Origin: Methanomicrobia archaeon
Lineage (GTDB): Archaea; Methanobacteriota_B; Thermococci; Methanofastidiosales; B48-G16
NCBI GenBank assembly: GCA_023133315.1
Contig: JAGLWR010000022.1
Coordinates: forward strand, 1 to 12,637
Direction: 5' to 3'
Length of the DNA: 12,637 nucleotides
This document shows positions 1 to 5,871 of the stretch, in pieces. The translations under genes were made by a program, and so were the position numbers. Below the pieces are notes generated by a model that ran no database searches, was not told the origin of the DNA, and saw nothing but the letters and a program-made list of their open reading frames with translations. Numbering within the stretch: the stretch's first letter is position 1; each line of letters begins with the position of its first letter.

Positions 1-782
1 AGTGAGGTGATAGCACCGATAAAAGGAGCAAGACTAAAGAATGCTCCCGTCCTTGAGGAACCCAATCCCTCAAGCGCTTTGATGAAAAATACCAAACTAA
101 TTCCGTAACTGAATGAACCCAGTAATAGGGCGAATGCGACTGTAAGGTCCAGAGATATCTTCATTCCAAGGATTAAAGCGAGTGAAAGGGACGTTGTTCC
201 AGCGACGAAACCTTTGATTTTAGCAATCTGTATGGGGTCTTTATGAGAGATGTTGCGGGTTAGATTGTTGTCCATTCCCCAGCACACCACTGCAAAGATG
301 ATCAATAACGGACCTACTATGTTGAATTTACCTTGACTGGGATCCCAGGTTAAAAGTATCCCTGCTATTGTCATGCATACTAATGCAGGCCATAATCTTT
401 TTCCTGCATTTTCCTTGAAAAAGAAAATAGCAATCATAGCGGTAGCGAGTCCCTCCAGATTGAGCAGTAAAGACGCAGAGAAACCCGAAACAAGGGCCAG
501 TCCAGTCATCATACTTATTGGACCTATTATTCCACCTACAAGTACCGCACCTGCCAGCCAGGGGAGATCCTTTCTTTCCAATGGTGCAGCCTTTTTATCA
601 GGATCGGTCATTATTATCCTCTTTCCGATAGAATAGAACGATAAACCAGCAAATGCACCAAGGTAGAGAAGTCCAGCCAGAACTACGGGGGGAATGTCCT
701 TAACAAGTAACTTAGCGAGTGGAGGGCTGATACCGAATAAGGAAGCAGATATTACAATGAATATCAACGGATTTTTATCCAA
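1..782 (-). CDS. EamA/DMT-family permease, 3' end cut by window edge
   Basis: This is a drug/metabolite-transporter (EamA) membrane protein; about 260 residues are visible and its C-terminus lies beyond position 1. Reading the minus strand gives alternating hydrophobic helices. The first EamA repeat begins ISASLFGISPPLAKLL. The second begins after residue ~145, with WGMDNNLTRNIS after its first helix, and ends in the window at GAFFSLAPFIGAI. The start is TTG at 782: an in-frame TAA lies directly upstream, and a GGTGA site ends 5 nt before the TTG. The start overlaps the last 8 nt of the upstream lipoprotein gene, so the two are probably co-transcribed and translationally coupled. EamA proteins export or import amino acids, nucleobases or other small metabolites; the substrate here cannot be assigned. 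The family assignment is firm, and the TTG start is well supported but unusual. Confidence 0.88.
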   Translation of the reverse strand, partial: MDKNPLIFIVISASLFGISPPLAKLLVKDIPPVVLAGLLYLGAFAGLSFYSIGKRIIMTDPDKKAAPLERKDLPWLAGAVLVGGIIGPISMMTGLALVSGFSASLLLNLEGLATAMIAIFFFKENAGKRLWPALVCMTIAGILLTWDPSQGKFNIVGPLLIIFAVVCWGMDNNLTRNISHKDPIQIAKIKGFVAGTTSLSLALILGMKISLDLTVAFALLLGSFSYGISLVFFIKALEGLGSSRTGAFFSLAPFIGAITS

Positions 783-1005
783 TTACGTCACCTTTTTTAT
801 TTCTTTCAATATTTTCAGCCGTCCATTCATTGATTTCACCCGGAAAAGAAACGACCATACATATGGTTCCAGAATCCAAGATTATAGTTTCTTCGATTAA
901 TAACTGCGTTACGGGTTCACTTTCCTCTTTCGCACACCCCGAAAACACAAGTATTACAATAATTGTCAATATTCCCTTTATATTTTCTTTACCAGGTTTC
1001 GGCAT
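775..1005 (-). CDS. small predicted lipoprotein (76 aa), function unknown
   Basis: A short secreted protein whose N-terminus has a basic stretch (KPGKENIKG), a hydrophobic core (ILTIIVILVF) and a lipobox-like SGC, followed by acidic residues (AKEESE). This suggests lipid anchoring at Cys24 and a small domain of about 50 residues outside the membrane. An in-frame ATG at 1029 would give 84 aa. I prefer the ATG at 1005 because the only good TATA-like box (1044-1051 on this strand) predicts a transcript starting near 1021, downstream of the 1029 ATG; 1005 also gives a normal signal-peptide length. No clear Shine-Dalgarno precedes either start. The gene ends inside the start of the EamA permease, so the pair forms an operon. 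I do not recognise the mature domain. It could be an accessory protein of the transporter, but that is inference from position only. Confidence 0.62.
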   Translation of the reverse strand: MPKPGKENIKGILTIIVILVFSGCAKEESEPVTQLLIEETIILDSGTICMVVSFPGEINEWTAENIERNKKGDVIG

Positions 1006-1041
1006 ACTTGAGCACTTGTTATAGTTCATATAAAAGAGTTG

Positions 1042-1051
1042 TTATTTATAA
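1042..1051 (-). promoter_or_regulatory. TATA-like box for the lipoprotein-EamA operon
   Basis: On the minus strand this reads ATTATAAATA-like sequence centred near 1047. An archaeal transcript would start about 26 nt downstream, near 1021, leaving a leader of roughly 16 nt before the ATG at 1005. Confidence 0.45.
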
Positions 1052-1085
1052 TGAAGTTTTGAGCTATTTCTTAGATTTGCATGCT

Positions 1086-1098
1086 TGATCTTAGATCA
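1086..1098. promoter_or_regulatory. 13-bp perfect palindrome between divergent promoters (candidate operator)
   Basis: TGATCT-T-AGATCA is a perfect 6-bp inverted repeat around one base. It lies upstream of both the leftward TATA box (1042-1051) and the rightward one (1153-1160). This is a typical place for a dimeric helix-turn-helix regulator acting on both operons, but it could be chance in AT-rich DNA. Confidence 0.3.
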
Positions 1099-1152
1099 GT
1101 TCCTACACACAAATACATGAAACTGTATCCTTTCTATAAAACGATAACAAGA

Positions 1153-1160
1153 TTTTTATA
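1153..1160 (+). promoter_or_regulatory. TATA-like box of the four-gene operon
   Basis: TTTTTATA, preceded by the purine-rich ACAAGA (BRE-like), is centred about 25.5 nt before the ATG at 1182. That is the spacing of a leaderless archaeal mRNA. A second candidate, CTATAAA at 1134-1140, has the same spacing to the upstream ATG at 1164 but a poorer BRE, so two starts are possible. Confidence 0.5.
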
Positions 1161-1181
1161 CGCATGACTCTATCAAAAAAC

Positions 1182-2465
1182 ATGAAGAAAAAAACAGTTA
1201 TACTTTTAGTGTTGTTGTTATTTTCTGGAGTTTATGCCCAGGAAAAGGTAATTATTGTTAAATATTATCTCGTGGAGGGATGCCCTTATTGCGATGTAGT
1301 AGACTCAATGATAGATGAAATAGAGAAAGATTATCCCAATGTTCAACTTGTACGATTGAATGTTTACAAATCGTCTGTGTGGATGAACGAATTTTTAAGT
1401 TACGATTTCTGGAAGGTTCCTGCCATAGTTATCAACGGAAAAGCTACGTTCCAGGGAGATGAAGAGATTACAGATCAGAATCTGAGAGAGACTATCGACG
1501 AGTATCTTAATTCGTATACTCAAGGAAAATCTTTTTTTGAGAAGGGAAAGAACTATTATGGCAGAGAAGAGTACACAAAAGCTAAAATATATCTGGAAGA
1601 AGCAAAAAAGCTCTTTGAAAATGGTAATTTTGATACAAACTTGACAGAAGAGATGCTTGAAGACTGTAATAGCTGTATAGAAGCGTATGATCTTATCTTA
1701 AAGGGAGACTTATTTTTGGAGAGCAATGATCCAGAAAAAGCGAGAGAGATGTATTCTCAGGTAACTTGTGAAGATTTCAAAAATACAGCAGAAGAAAAAA
1801 TTAAGAATATAGATGTTTATGAAGAATCACTCCAGAGTTTTGATACGGCAGTAGAATATTACATTCAGCAAGATTATTCTCGAGCGTTGAACCTCTTCGA
1901 ATCTCTTGAAACGATGTTAGTCTGCGAAAAACAAAGAGAGTGTGAAGAATATATCGAAAAATGCAGGAAATATATAGACATACAGAATCTATATGATGAA
2001 GCAACAACGCTTATCTACGATGATGGACTCTCCGCACAAAACAAGTTTATGGAGGCGGGAACTATCTACAAATCCTTAGGGGAAGATCCAGAGAGGTACA
2101 CCATATTTGCTGAAGCTGCTCTCAACTTTTACATCGGAAAAACACTTTATGACAGTGGTTCTAACGCCGGATTACCGTATTTCGAAAAGGCTAAACAAGA
2201 CTTTGAACATTTGGATTTCCAAAAAGGAGTAGAAAAATGTGAGTATTATATAAAAAAATCCAGAAGCAGTCGTGGGCTGTACTTTATTTCCTTTGTAAGT
2301 ATCCTTTTTTTTGCATTTCTTTTTGTTTATCTATTTTATTTCAAGAAAAAGGAAAAAAGTAATAAGGACACAAAAAAAGAGCTAAAAAAATTAGTTGACA
2401 AATATGTGAATGAAGAGATGTCTCTCGAAGAGTTTGATAATAAAAAGAAAAAGGTGATAAAATGA
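1182..2465 (+). CDS. exported thioredoxin-fold/TPR-repeat protein with C-terminal membrane anchor
   Basis: A 427-residue protein with signal peptide MKKKTVILLVLLLFSGVYA (1-19). A glutaredoxin/thioredoxin-like domain (about 22-112) follows, with active site C34-P-Y-C37 and the cis-proline VPAIVINGK (Pro80). Next come about 240 residues of TPR-like helices, a membrane helix (365-387) and a charged cytoplasmic tail ending in a SHOCT-like EEMSLEEFDNKKKK. Seven more cysteines (162, 165, 196, 248, 254, 261, 353) lie in the exported part, so disulfide chemistry on itself or partners is plausible. The alternative ATG at 1164 adds six residues; I chose 1182 from the TATA spacing and the usual Met-Lys-Lys signal start. 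The gene overlaps the next by 4 nt (ATGA) and is the first in the operon. It is probably an extracytoplasmic thiol-disulfide protein; its partner is unknown. Confidence 0.82.
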   Translation: MKKKTVILLVLLLFSGVYAQEKVIIVKYYLVEGCPYCDVVDSMIDEIEKDYPNVQLVRLNVYKSSVWMNEFLSYDFWKVPAIVINGKATFQGDEEITDQNLRETIDEYLNSYTQGKSFFEKGKNYYGREEYTKAKIYLEEAKKLFENGNFDTNLTEEMLEDCNSCIEAYDLILKGDLFLESNDPEKAREMYSQVTCEDFKNTAEEKIKNIDVYEESLQSFDTAVEYYIQQDYSRALNLFESLETMLVCEKQRECEEYIEKCRKYIDIQNLYDEATTLIYDDGLSAQNKFMEAGTIYKSLGEDPERYTIFAEAALNFYIGKTLYDSGSNAGLPYFEKAKQDFEHLDFQKGVEKCEYYIKKSRSSRGLYFISFVSILFFAFLFVYLFYFKKKEKSNKDTKKELKKLVDKYVNEEMSLEEFDNKKKKVIK

Positions 2466-3607
2466 AAATAGAGATAGAAGAATTAAAACCACTGCTCAAT
2501 TCTGTAAGTAAAGAGATTTTTGAAAATCCTGAGACGGCTTATAAAGAGTATAAAGCTTCGAAATTGCTGATCGAAACTCTAAAAAAAGAAGAGTTTGAAG
2601 TAAAGAAAAACATTTGTGGATATGAAACAGCATTTATGGCTCAATATGGAAAAGGAAAGATGAAAATTGCATTTTTGGCGGAGTATGATGCACTTCCAGA
2701 GATAGGTCATGGCTGCGGCCATAATATAATAGCTTCCGCGGGGATAGGAGCAGGGATTGCTTTTAAAAAGCTGATAGAAAAAAATGATCTTGATGCTACT
2801 GTTTACGTGATAGGATGTCCAGGAGAAGAAGCGGAGGGAGCAAAGGTAGCGTTTTCGGAGGAGGGTATCTTCAAGGATATCGATGTTGTCATGATGATAC
2901 ATCCAGCAGATAGAACGCTCATAAAAGAGAGATTTTTGGCAATCAGAGAGCTGAGATTCAAGTTTTATGGAAAAACTTCTCATGCTGCAGCTTCCCCAGA
3001 AAAAGGAATAAATGCGCTCGATGGAGTAATTCTAACGTACAATAATATCAATGCATTGAGGCAGCATTTGAGGGAAGATGTGAGAATCCATGGTATCATC
3101 ACCAGCGGAGGAGCTGCACCAAATATCGTGCCTGACTACGCAGAAGCATATTTTTTTGTGAGAGCTACGGACAATGAGTATCTTGAGAAAATGCTGAAAA
3201 AGGTTAAGAACTGTGCCATAGGTGCAAGTAAAGCGACGGGAACAGAACTAAAAATTGAAATGGGAAAAGGGTACAAAGCTTTTTATCCCAATGATACTCT
3301 TGCAGATATTTTTGAAAAAAACATTAAATCTCTGGGGATTACAGTAGATAAACCAAAAGAGTTTGGAGGTCTGGGATCGAGTGACATAGGGAATGTGAGT
3401 TGCGTTGTTCCAAGTATCCATCCTTTCATAAAAATAAGTGACAAAGAACTGAGATCCCATTCTAAGGAATTTGCTCAAGCTTCAATCTCTGAAAAAGGAT
3501 ACGGGGCAATTATGATAGGGGCAAAGGCCATGATCCTTACTGCTTTGGATATAATAGAAAATCCAGAACTTTTAAAAAAGATAAAAGCTGAGTTTGTTCC
3601 AAGGTGA
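2462..3607 (+). CDS. M20-family metal-dependent amidohydrolase (PM20D2/ACY1L2-like)
   Basis: A cytoplasmic zinc-type amidohydrolase/peptidase of 381 residues, full length for the family. Visible elements are AEYDALPEIGHGCGHN (73-88, with ligand candidates Cys85 and His87), GEEAEGAK (121-128, general-base/ligand Glu122-Glu123), MMIHP (His147), GKTSHAAASPEKG (start of the dimerisation domain, His174), GLGSSDIGNVS (303-313) and the distal RSHSKEF (His333). The order matches M20D and ACY1L2 enzymes, which cleave amide bonds of N-acyl amino acids, p-aminobenzoyl-glutamate or beta-alanyl dipeptides. The substrate is not predictable. Translation starts at ATG 2462, three nt after a GGTGAT inside the preceding gene, with a 4-nt overlap. 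The MFS gene begins 4 nt after its stop, which suggests an uptake-then-hydrolysis pair. Confidence 0.88.
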   Translation: MKIEIEELKPLLNSVSKEIFENPETAYKEYKASKLLIETLKKEEFEVKKNICGYETAFMAQYGKGKMKIAFLAEYDALPEIGHGCGHNIIASAGIGAGIAFKKLIEKNDLDATVYVIGCPGEEAEGAKVAFSEEGIFKDIDVVMMIHPADRTLIKERFLAIRELRFKFYGKTSHAAASPEKGINALDGVILTYNNINALRQHLREDVRIHGIITSGGAAPNIVPDYAEAYFFVRATDNEYLEKMLKKVKNCAIGASKATGTELKIEMGKGYKAFYPNDTLADIFEKNIKSLGITVDKPKEFGGLGSSDIGNVSCVVPSIHPFIKISDKELRSHSKEFAQASISEKGYGAIMIGAKAMILTALDIIENPELLKKIKAEFVPR

Positions 3608-3611
3608 AGTG

Positions 3612-4733
3612 ATGGGAGACAGGATCCTCTATACAACCTTTTTAGCTCATCTGGTAGACGATGGATGTGAGGTGGTGATGGCACCTTTAATTCCATTGAT
3701 AGCAAAAGAGTTTTCTTTTTCCAATGTGCAGATAGGGATTTTAGGAGGGGTCTTGGTAATCGCCTTGGGACTTTTTCAGTTTTTGATGGGGTACATCTCA
3801 GATTATCTTAAAAAAAAGAAGGATATGGTAGTTTTTGGTTTTCTTCTGATGTCCTTATCTTTTTATTTAATTTCCTTAGCCAATTCTTTTTTTCATATCG
3901 TTGTCTTTACATTTTTTGTAGGTGTAGGGCTTTCTTTCTACCATCCTATCGGCGTCTCGGTAATAACAACTCATTTTAAGATAGGAAGAGGAAAAGCCAT
4001 AGGTATTCACGGCGTTGGGGGTGCCGTAGGGCTTTTGATATTTCCTGCTTACAGTGGATTTCTTGCCCATCTTTATGGCTGGAGATTTGTCTTAAAAGTT
4101 ACTCCCATCATATGTATCTTGGTGGCGTTACTGTATTATTTCTCCGTTACGGACATTTCTTTCGAAAAATCAAATCGCAAACTTTCTTTGGTGCTGTCTT
4201 CGGCAGCCATCCTTGTTATGATCGTGCTTGGTATTACATCTATGGCCAACAGAGGATTTACTACGTTTTTCCCGGTGCGACTGGATGGAATAGGATACGG
4301 TTCCGGTTTTTACGGGTCACTGCTTTCCATATTTCTGGGAATTGGGATATTCGGACAATACATAGGAGGGGTTCTGTCAGACAAAATATCTTATAGGAAA
4401 ATAATTTCTTCTTCTTTAGTCCTCACTGCCCTATTTCTCGTGCCGCTTTTACTGGTAGAGAGTGCACACATGATCTATCTTTTTGGAGCACTAGCCGGAC
4501 TCTCCATATCGATCGTATGGCCTGCGATATTTGCGTATATTGCCGAGATAACACCAGAGGATATGCACAGCAGGAGCCTGGGCATATTCTTCAGCGTGGC
4601 AGCTGCCATGGGAGGTTCCTCACCCATACTGATAGGTTATGCAACAAAAATAATTACCCTCGAGCATGCTCTATTGATCCTGCCTCTCACAGCTTTGATA
4701 GGTGCTGTGTTAATGCTCGGGGTGAGAAGATGA
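3612..4733 (+). CDS. MFS transporter (12 membrane helices)
   Basis: A 373-residue major-facilitator permease. The N-half carries the loop motif GYISDYLKKKKD after helix 2, then VGVGLSFYHPIG and IGIHGVGGAVGLLIFP. The C-half repeats the loop as GGVLSDKISYRK and has SISIVWPAIFAYIAE. The YHPIG and GVGGAVG signatures resemble the branch that includes fosmidomycin-resistance-type permeases, but no substrate follows from that. The start chosen is ATG 3612, 4 nt after GGTGA (3603-3607), which overlaps the stop of the amidohydrolase gene; an upstream in-frame TTG at 3594 is less likely. The last codons contain the GGTGA for the next gene, and the stop overlaps that gene's ATG. It sits in the inner membrane and probably works with the neighbouring amidohydrolase or the YhhQ permease. 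Confidence 0.9.
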   Translation: MGDRILYTTFLAHLVDDGCEVVMAPLIPLIAKEFSFSNVQIGILGGVLVIALGLFQFLMGYISDYLKKKKDMVVFGFLLMSLSFYLISLANSFFHIVVFTFFVGVGLSFYHPIGVSVITTHFKIGRGKAIGIHGVGGAVGLLIFPAYSGFLAHLYGWRFVLKVTPIICILVALLYYFSVTDISFEKSNRKLSLVLSSAAILVMIVLGITSMANRGFTTFFPVRLDGIGYGSGFYGSLLSIFLGIGIFGQYIGGVLSDKISYRKIISSSLVLTALFLVPLLLVESAHMIYLFGALAGLSISIVWPAIFAYIAEITPEDMHSRSLGIFFSVAAAMGGSSPILIGYATKIITLEHALLILPLTALIGAVLMLGVRR

Positions 4734-5329
4734 ATCTAGAAAATAAAAAAAGGATATTTGAAATGTTTTTTGTCACGTCATTGATAGTATCAAATATAAC
4801 TGCTGTGAAGATAGTCAGCTACGGAAAACTCGTCTTCCCTGCGGCTGTCTTGGCTTATGCAGTTACATTTCTTTTTACAGATGTGTACAGTGAGATATGG
4901 GGTAAAAAAGAGGCCAATACGTTGGTGAGGATAGGATTTTTATGCAATCTTCTAGCACTGGTTTTGATAAGATTCTCTATCATATTGAAGCCCGCTTCTT
5001 TTTACGATCAGTCCTCCTTTGTAAGTATCTTAGGAGGATCAACAAGGATAATTTTAGCATCGATGACAGCTTATTTAATATCACAGCACCACGATGTCTG
5101 GGCTTTTCACTTCTGGAAAGATAAAACTGAGGGCAGACATCTGTGGCTGAGAAACAATGCGTCAACAATAGTATCCCAGCTTCTGGATACCTCTATCTTC
5201 ATTTTTCTTGCTTTTTACGGCACTGCACCCATACTAACAATGATAGGAAGTCAGTACCTCATAAAAGTTCTAATAGCAGCTTGTGATACGCCTTTCTGCT
5301 ATCTTCTGGTGAAATGGTGTAAAAAATAG
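4730..5329 (+). CDS. yhhQ: YhhQ/VUT-family 7-deazaguanine (queuosine/archaeosine precursor) permease
   Basis: A 199-residue integral membrane protein of the COG1738/YhhQ family. Signature stretches are SNITAVK (21-27), FTDVYSEIWGKKEAN (49-63), SQHHDVWAFHFWK (118-130) and LRNNASTIVSQLLD (140-153). E. coli YhhQ imports the queuosine precursors preQ0 and preQ1. In Archaea preQ0 leads to archaeosine in tRNA, so salvage of this base is the likely role. The start is ATG 4730, 4 nt after GGTGA (4721-4725), overlapping the MFS stop as ATGA; a longer open frame running back to 4517 inside the MFS gene is not used. It is the last gene of the operon, and a structured RNA element follows it. Family assignment is very secure; the exact deazaguanine is not. 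Confidence 0.93.
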   Translation: MNLENKKRIFEMFFVTSLIVSNITAVKIVSYGKLVFPAAVLAYAVTFLFTDVYSEIWGKKEANTLVRIGFLCNLLALVLIRFSIILKPASFYDQSSFVSILGGSTRIILASMTAYLISQHHDVWAFHFWKDKTEGRHLWLRNNASTIVSQLLDTSIFIFLAFYGTAPILTMIGSQYLIKVLIAACDTPFCYLLVKWCKK

Positions 5330-5339
5330 AGTATAATAC

Positions 5340-5421
5340 TTCTCCATTTTTATGAGGAGAAACCCGATAGAATGAAAGAGATTTCATTCCGAAGAACTAA
5401 CAAGTTAGTTCTGTTTCTCCC
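5340..5421 (+). ncRNA. putative structured RNA: three-way junction with competing 5' helix
   Basis: Three perfect 8-bp helices nest into one fold. P1 pairs GGAGAAAC (5356-5363) with GTTTCTCC (5413-5420). P2 pairs GAATGAAA (5370-5377) with TTTCATTC (5382-5389), closed by a GAGA (GNRA) tetraloop. P3 pairs AGAACTAA (5393-5400) with TTAGTTCT (5405-5412), closed by CAAG. Junction strands are CCGATA, CGA and none. An upstream TTCTCC (5340-5345) can also pair with GGAGAA (5356-5361), excluding P1, so the element could switch. It may be the 3' UTR of the YhhQ operon, or an independent RNA from the weak TATA-like TATAAT at 5332-5337. T-tracts follow at 5435-5459. No known family is recognised and no function is assigned. 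Confidence 0.5.
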
Positions 5422-5432
5422 TCAACCCTCTT

Positions 5433-5459
5433 CCTTTTTAGATAATATTTTTTTCTTTT
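5433..5459 (+). terminator. T-rich terminator after the YhhQ operon and structured RNA
   Basis: A run of T-tracts (T5 at 5435, T7 at 5448-5454, T4 at 5456-5459) follows the structured element directly. Archaeal RNA polymerase terminates at such U-runs, so this is the likely end of the 1182-5420 transcript. Confidence 0.5.
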
Positions 5460-5541
5460 CCAGAACCGTTTTCTCGCTTTTGCGAAAATGAAAAAATTTT
5501 AAAAAATAAGAGAAATAATAAGCTTATTTGTGTAAAAAAGC

Positions 5542-5550
5542 TTATAAATA
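5542..5550 (+). promoter_or_regulatory. strong TATA box for the tandem micro-ORFs
   Basis: TTATAAATA is among the best TATA matches in the window. A start 26 nt from its centre falls at about 5571, on the GGTGAT of the first micro-ORF, giving a leader that is little more than the ribosome-binding site. Confidence 0.6.
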
Positions 5551-5579
5551 GGAGTTTCAATATAATATTGGTGATGCTC

Positions 5580-5663
5580 ATGGTAGGAATAGAAACAGGA
5601 AATATAGGAATTGCAAATATAGGAGAAATGAAAAGAAGGATAAAATATTACAAAAGAATATGA
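5580..5663 (+). CDS. micro-ORF 1 (27 aa), unknown
   Basis: A 27-codon frame reading MVGIETGNIGIANIGE followed by a basic tail (MKRRIKYYKRI). GGTGAT (5570-5575) lies exactly 4 nt before the ATG, as in the genuine downstream genes of this window, and a strong TATA box sits at the right distance. The N-half is glycine/isoleucine-rich with a 5-residue repeat (NIG-IA-NIG) encoded by a direct repeat of AAATATAGGA (5600-5609, 5615-5624); the C-half is strongly cationic. An ATG two codons upstream (5574) overlaps the Shine-Dalgarno and is unlikely. The second micro-ORF begins 11 nt after the stop. It could encode a small cationic peptide or a short regulatory RNA with a leader peptide. I do not recognise it. 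Confidence 0.55.
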   Translation: MVGIETGNIGIANIGEMKRRIKYYKRI

Positions 5664-5673
5664 GGTGATAATT

Positions 5674-5742
5674 ATGTTCGGACCAGAAATAGAATTACAT
5701 ATAGCGAAATTCGAGATAGAAAGAAAATTAAAAAATCGTTAA
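5674..5742 (+). CDS. micro-ORF 2 (22 aa), unknown
   Basis: A 22-codon frame, MFGPEIELHIAKFEIERKLK plus two residues. Its GGTGAT (5664-5669) begins right after the stop of micro-ORF 1 and ends 4 nt before the ATG. The sequence from residue 5 on has alternating hydrophobic and charged residues that would form an amphipathic helix with a basic C-terminus. Both micro-ORFs begin Met-hydrophobic-Gly, have Glu at residue 5 and end in a basic helix, hinting at a diverged duplication. A T-tract terminator follows immediately. The optimal translation signals and placement make chance unlikely, but no coding statistics are possible at this length. Confidence 0.55.
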   Translation: MFGPEIELHIAKFEIERKLKNR

Positions 5743-5757
5743 ATTTTCCTTTTTTTA
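5741..5757 (+). terminator. T7-tract terminator after the micro-ORFs (repeat copy 1)
   Basis: AAATTTTCC-T7-A begins within the micro-ORF 2 stop codon and is followed by another T8 run at 5765-5772. U-rich tracts of this kind terminate archaeal transcription. The same 17 bp recur at 5797-5813. Confidence 0.55.
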
Positions 5758-5796
5758 GTTTTCGTTTTTTTTCTAAACATCAATGGTTCTTTTATA

Positions 5797-5813
5797 AAAT
5801 TTTCCTTTTTTTA
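5797..5813 (+). repeat. second copy of the 17-bp AAATTTTCC-T7-A terminator-like repeat
   Basis: This is identical over 17 bp to 5741-5757, 56 bp away. It probably acts as a backup terminator ahead of the glycerate kinase promoter, although part of the identity may reflect low sequence complexity. Confidence 0.45.
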
Positions 5814-5828
5814 AATTTTTAAAGTTAA

Positions 5829-5837
5829 TTTTTTAAA
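5829..5837 (+). promoter_or_regulatory. TATA-like box of the glycerate kinase operon
   Basis: TTTTTTAAA is centred near 5833 and predicts a transcript start at about 5859, a few nt before the GGTGATC ribosome-binding site. Confidence 0.45.
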
Positions 5838-5871
5838 GATAGTTTTATTCATACTGATTACAGGTGATCAC

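Noticed and set aside
4517..4729. N-terminal extension of the YhhQ gene
   Set aside because: The open frame lies inside the MFS coding region in another phase, its translation has no family similarity, and the ATG at 4730 has a proper GGTGA and matches the family N-terminus.
5356..5420. Hammerhead ribozyme
   Set aside because: The three-way junction and the strands CCGATA / CGA recall the hammerhead core (CUGANGA / GAAA), but U4 is C, one core base is missing, and no UH cleavage site lies between P3 and P1. It should not cleave by that mechanism.
5340..5421. preQ1 riboswitch controlling yhhQ
   Set aside because: The element is downstream of the permease gene, not in its leader, and lacks the small H-type pseudoknot pattern. 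A direct role in sensing deazaguanine is unsupported.
5470..5526. CRISPR or mobile-element termini (short hairpin at 5469-5488, TAAGCTTA repeats near 5519-5544)
   Set aside because: There are only isolated short inverted repeats in AT-rich DNA, no regular spacing, no transposase and no target-site duplication.
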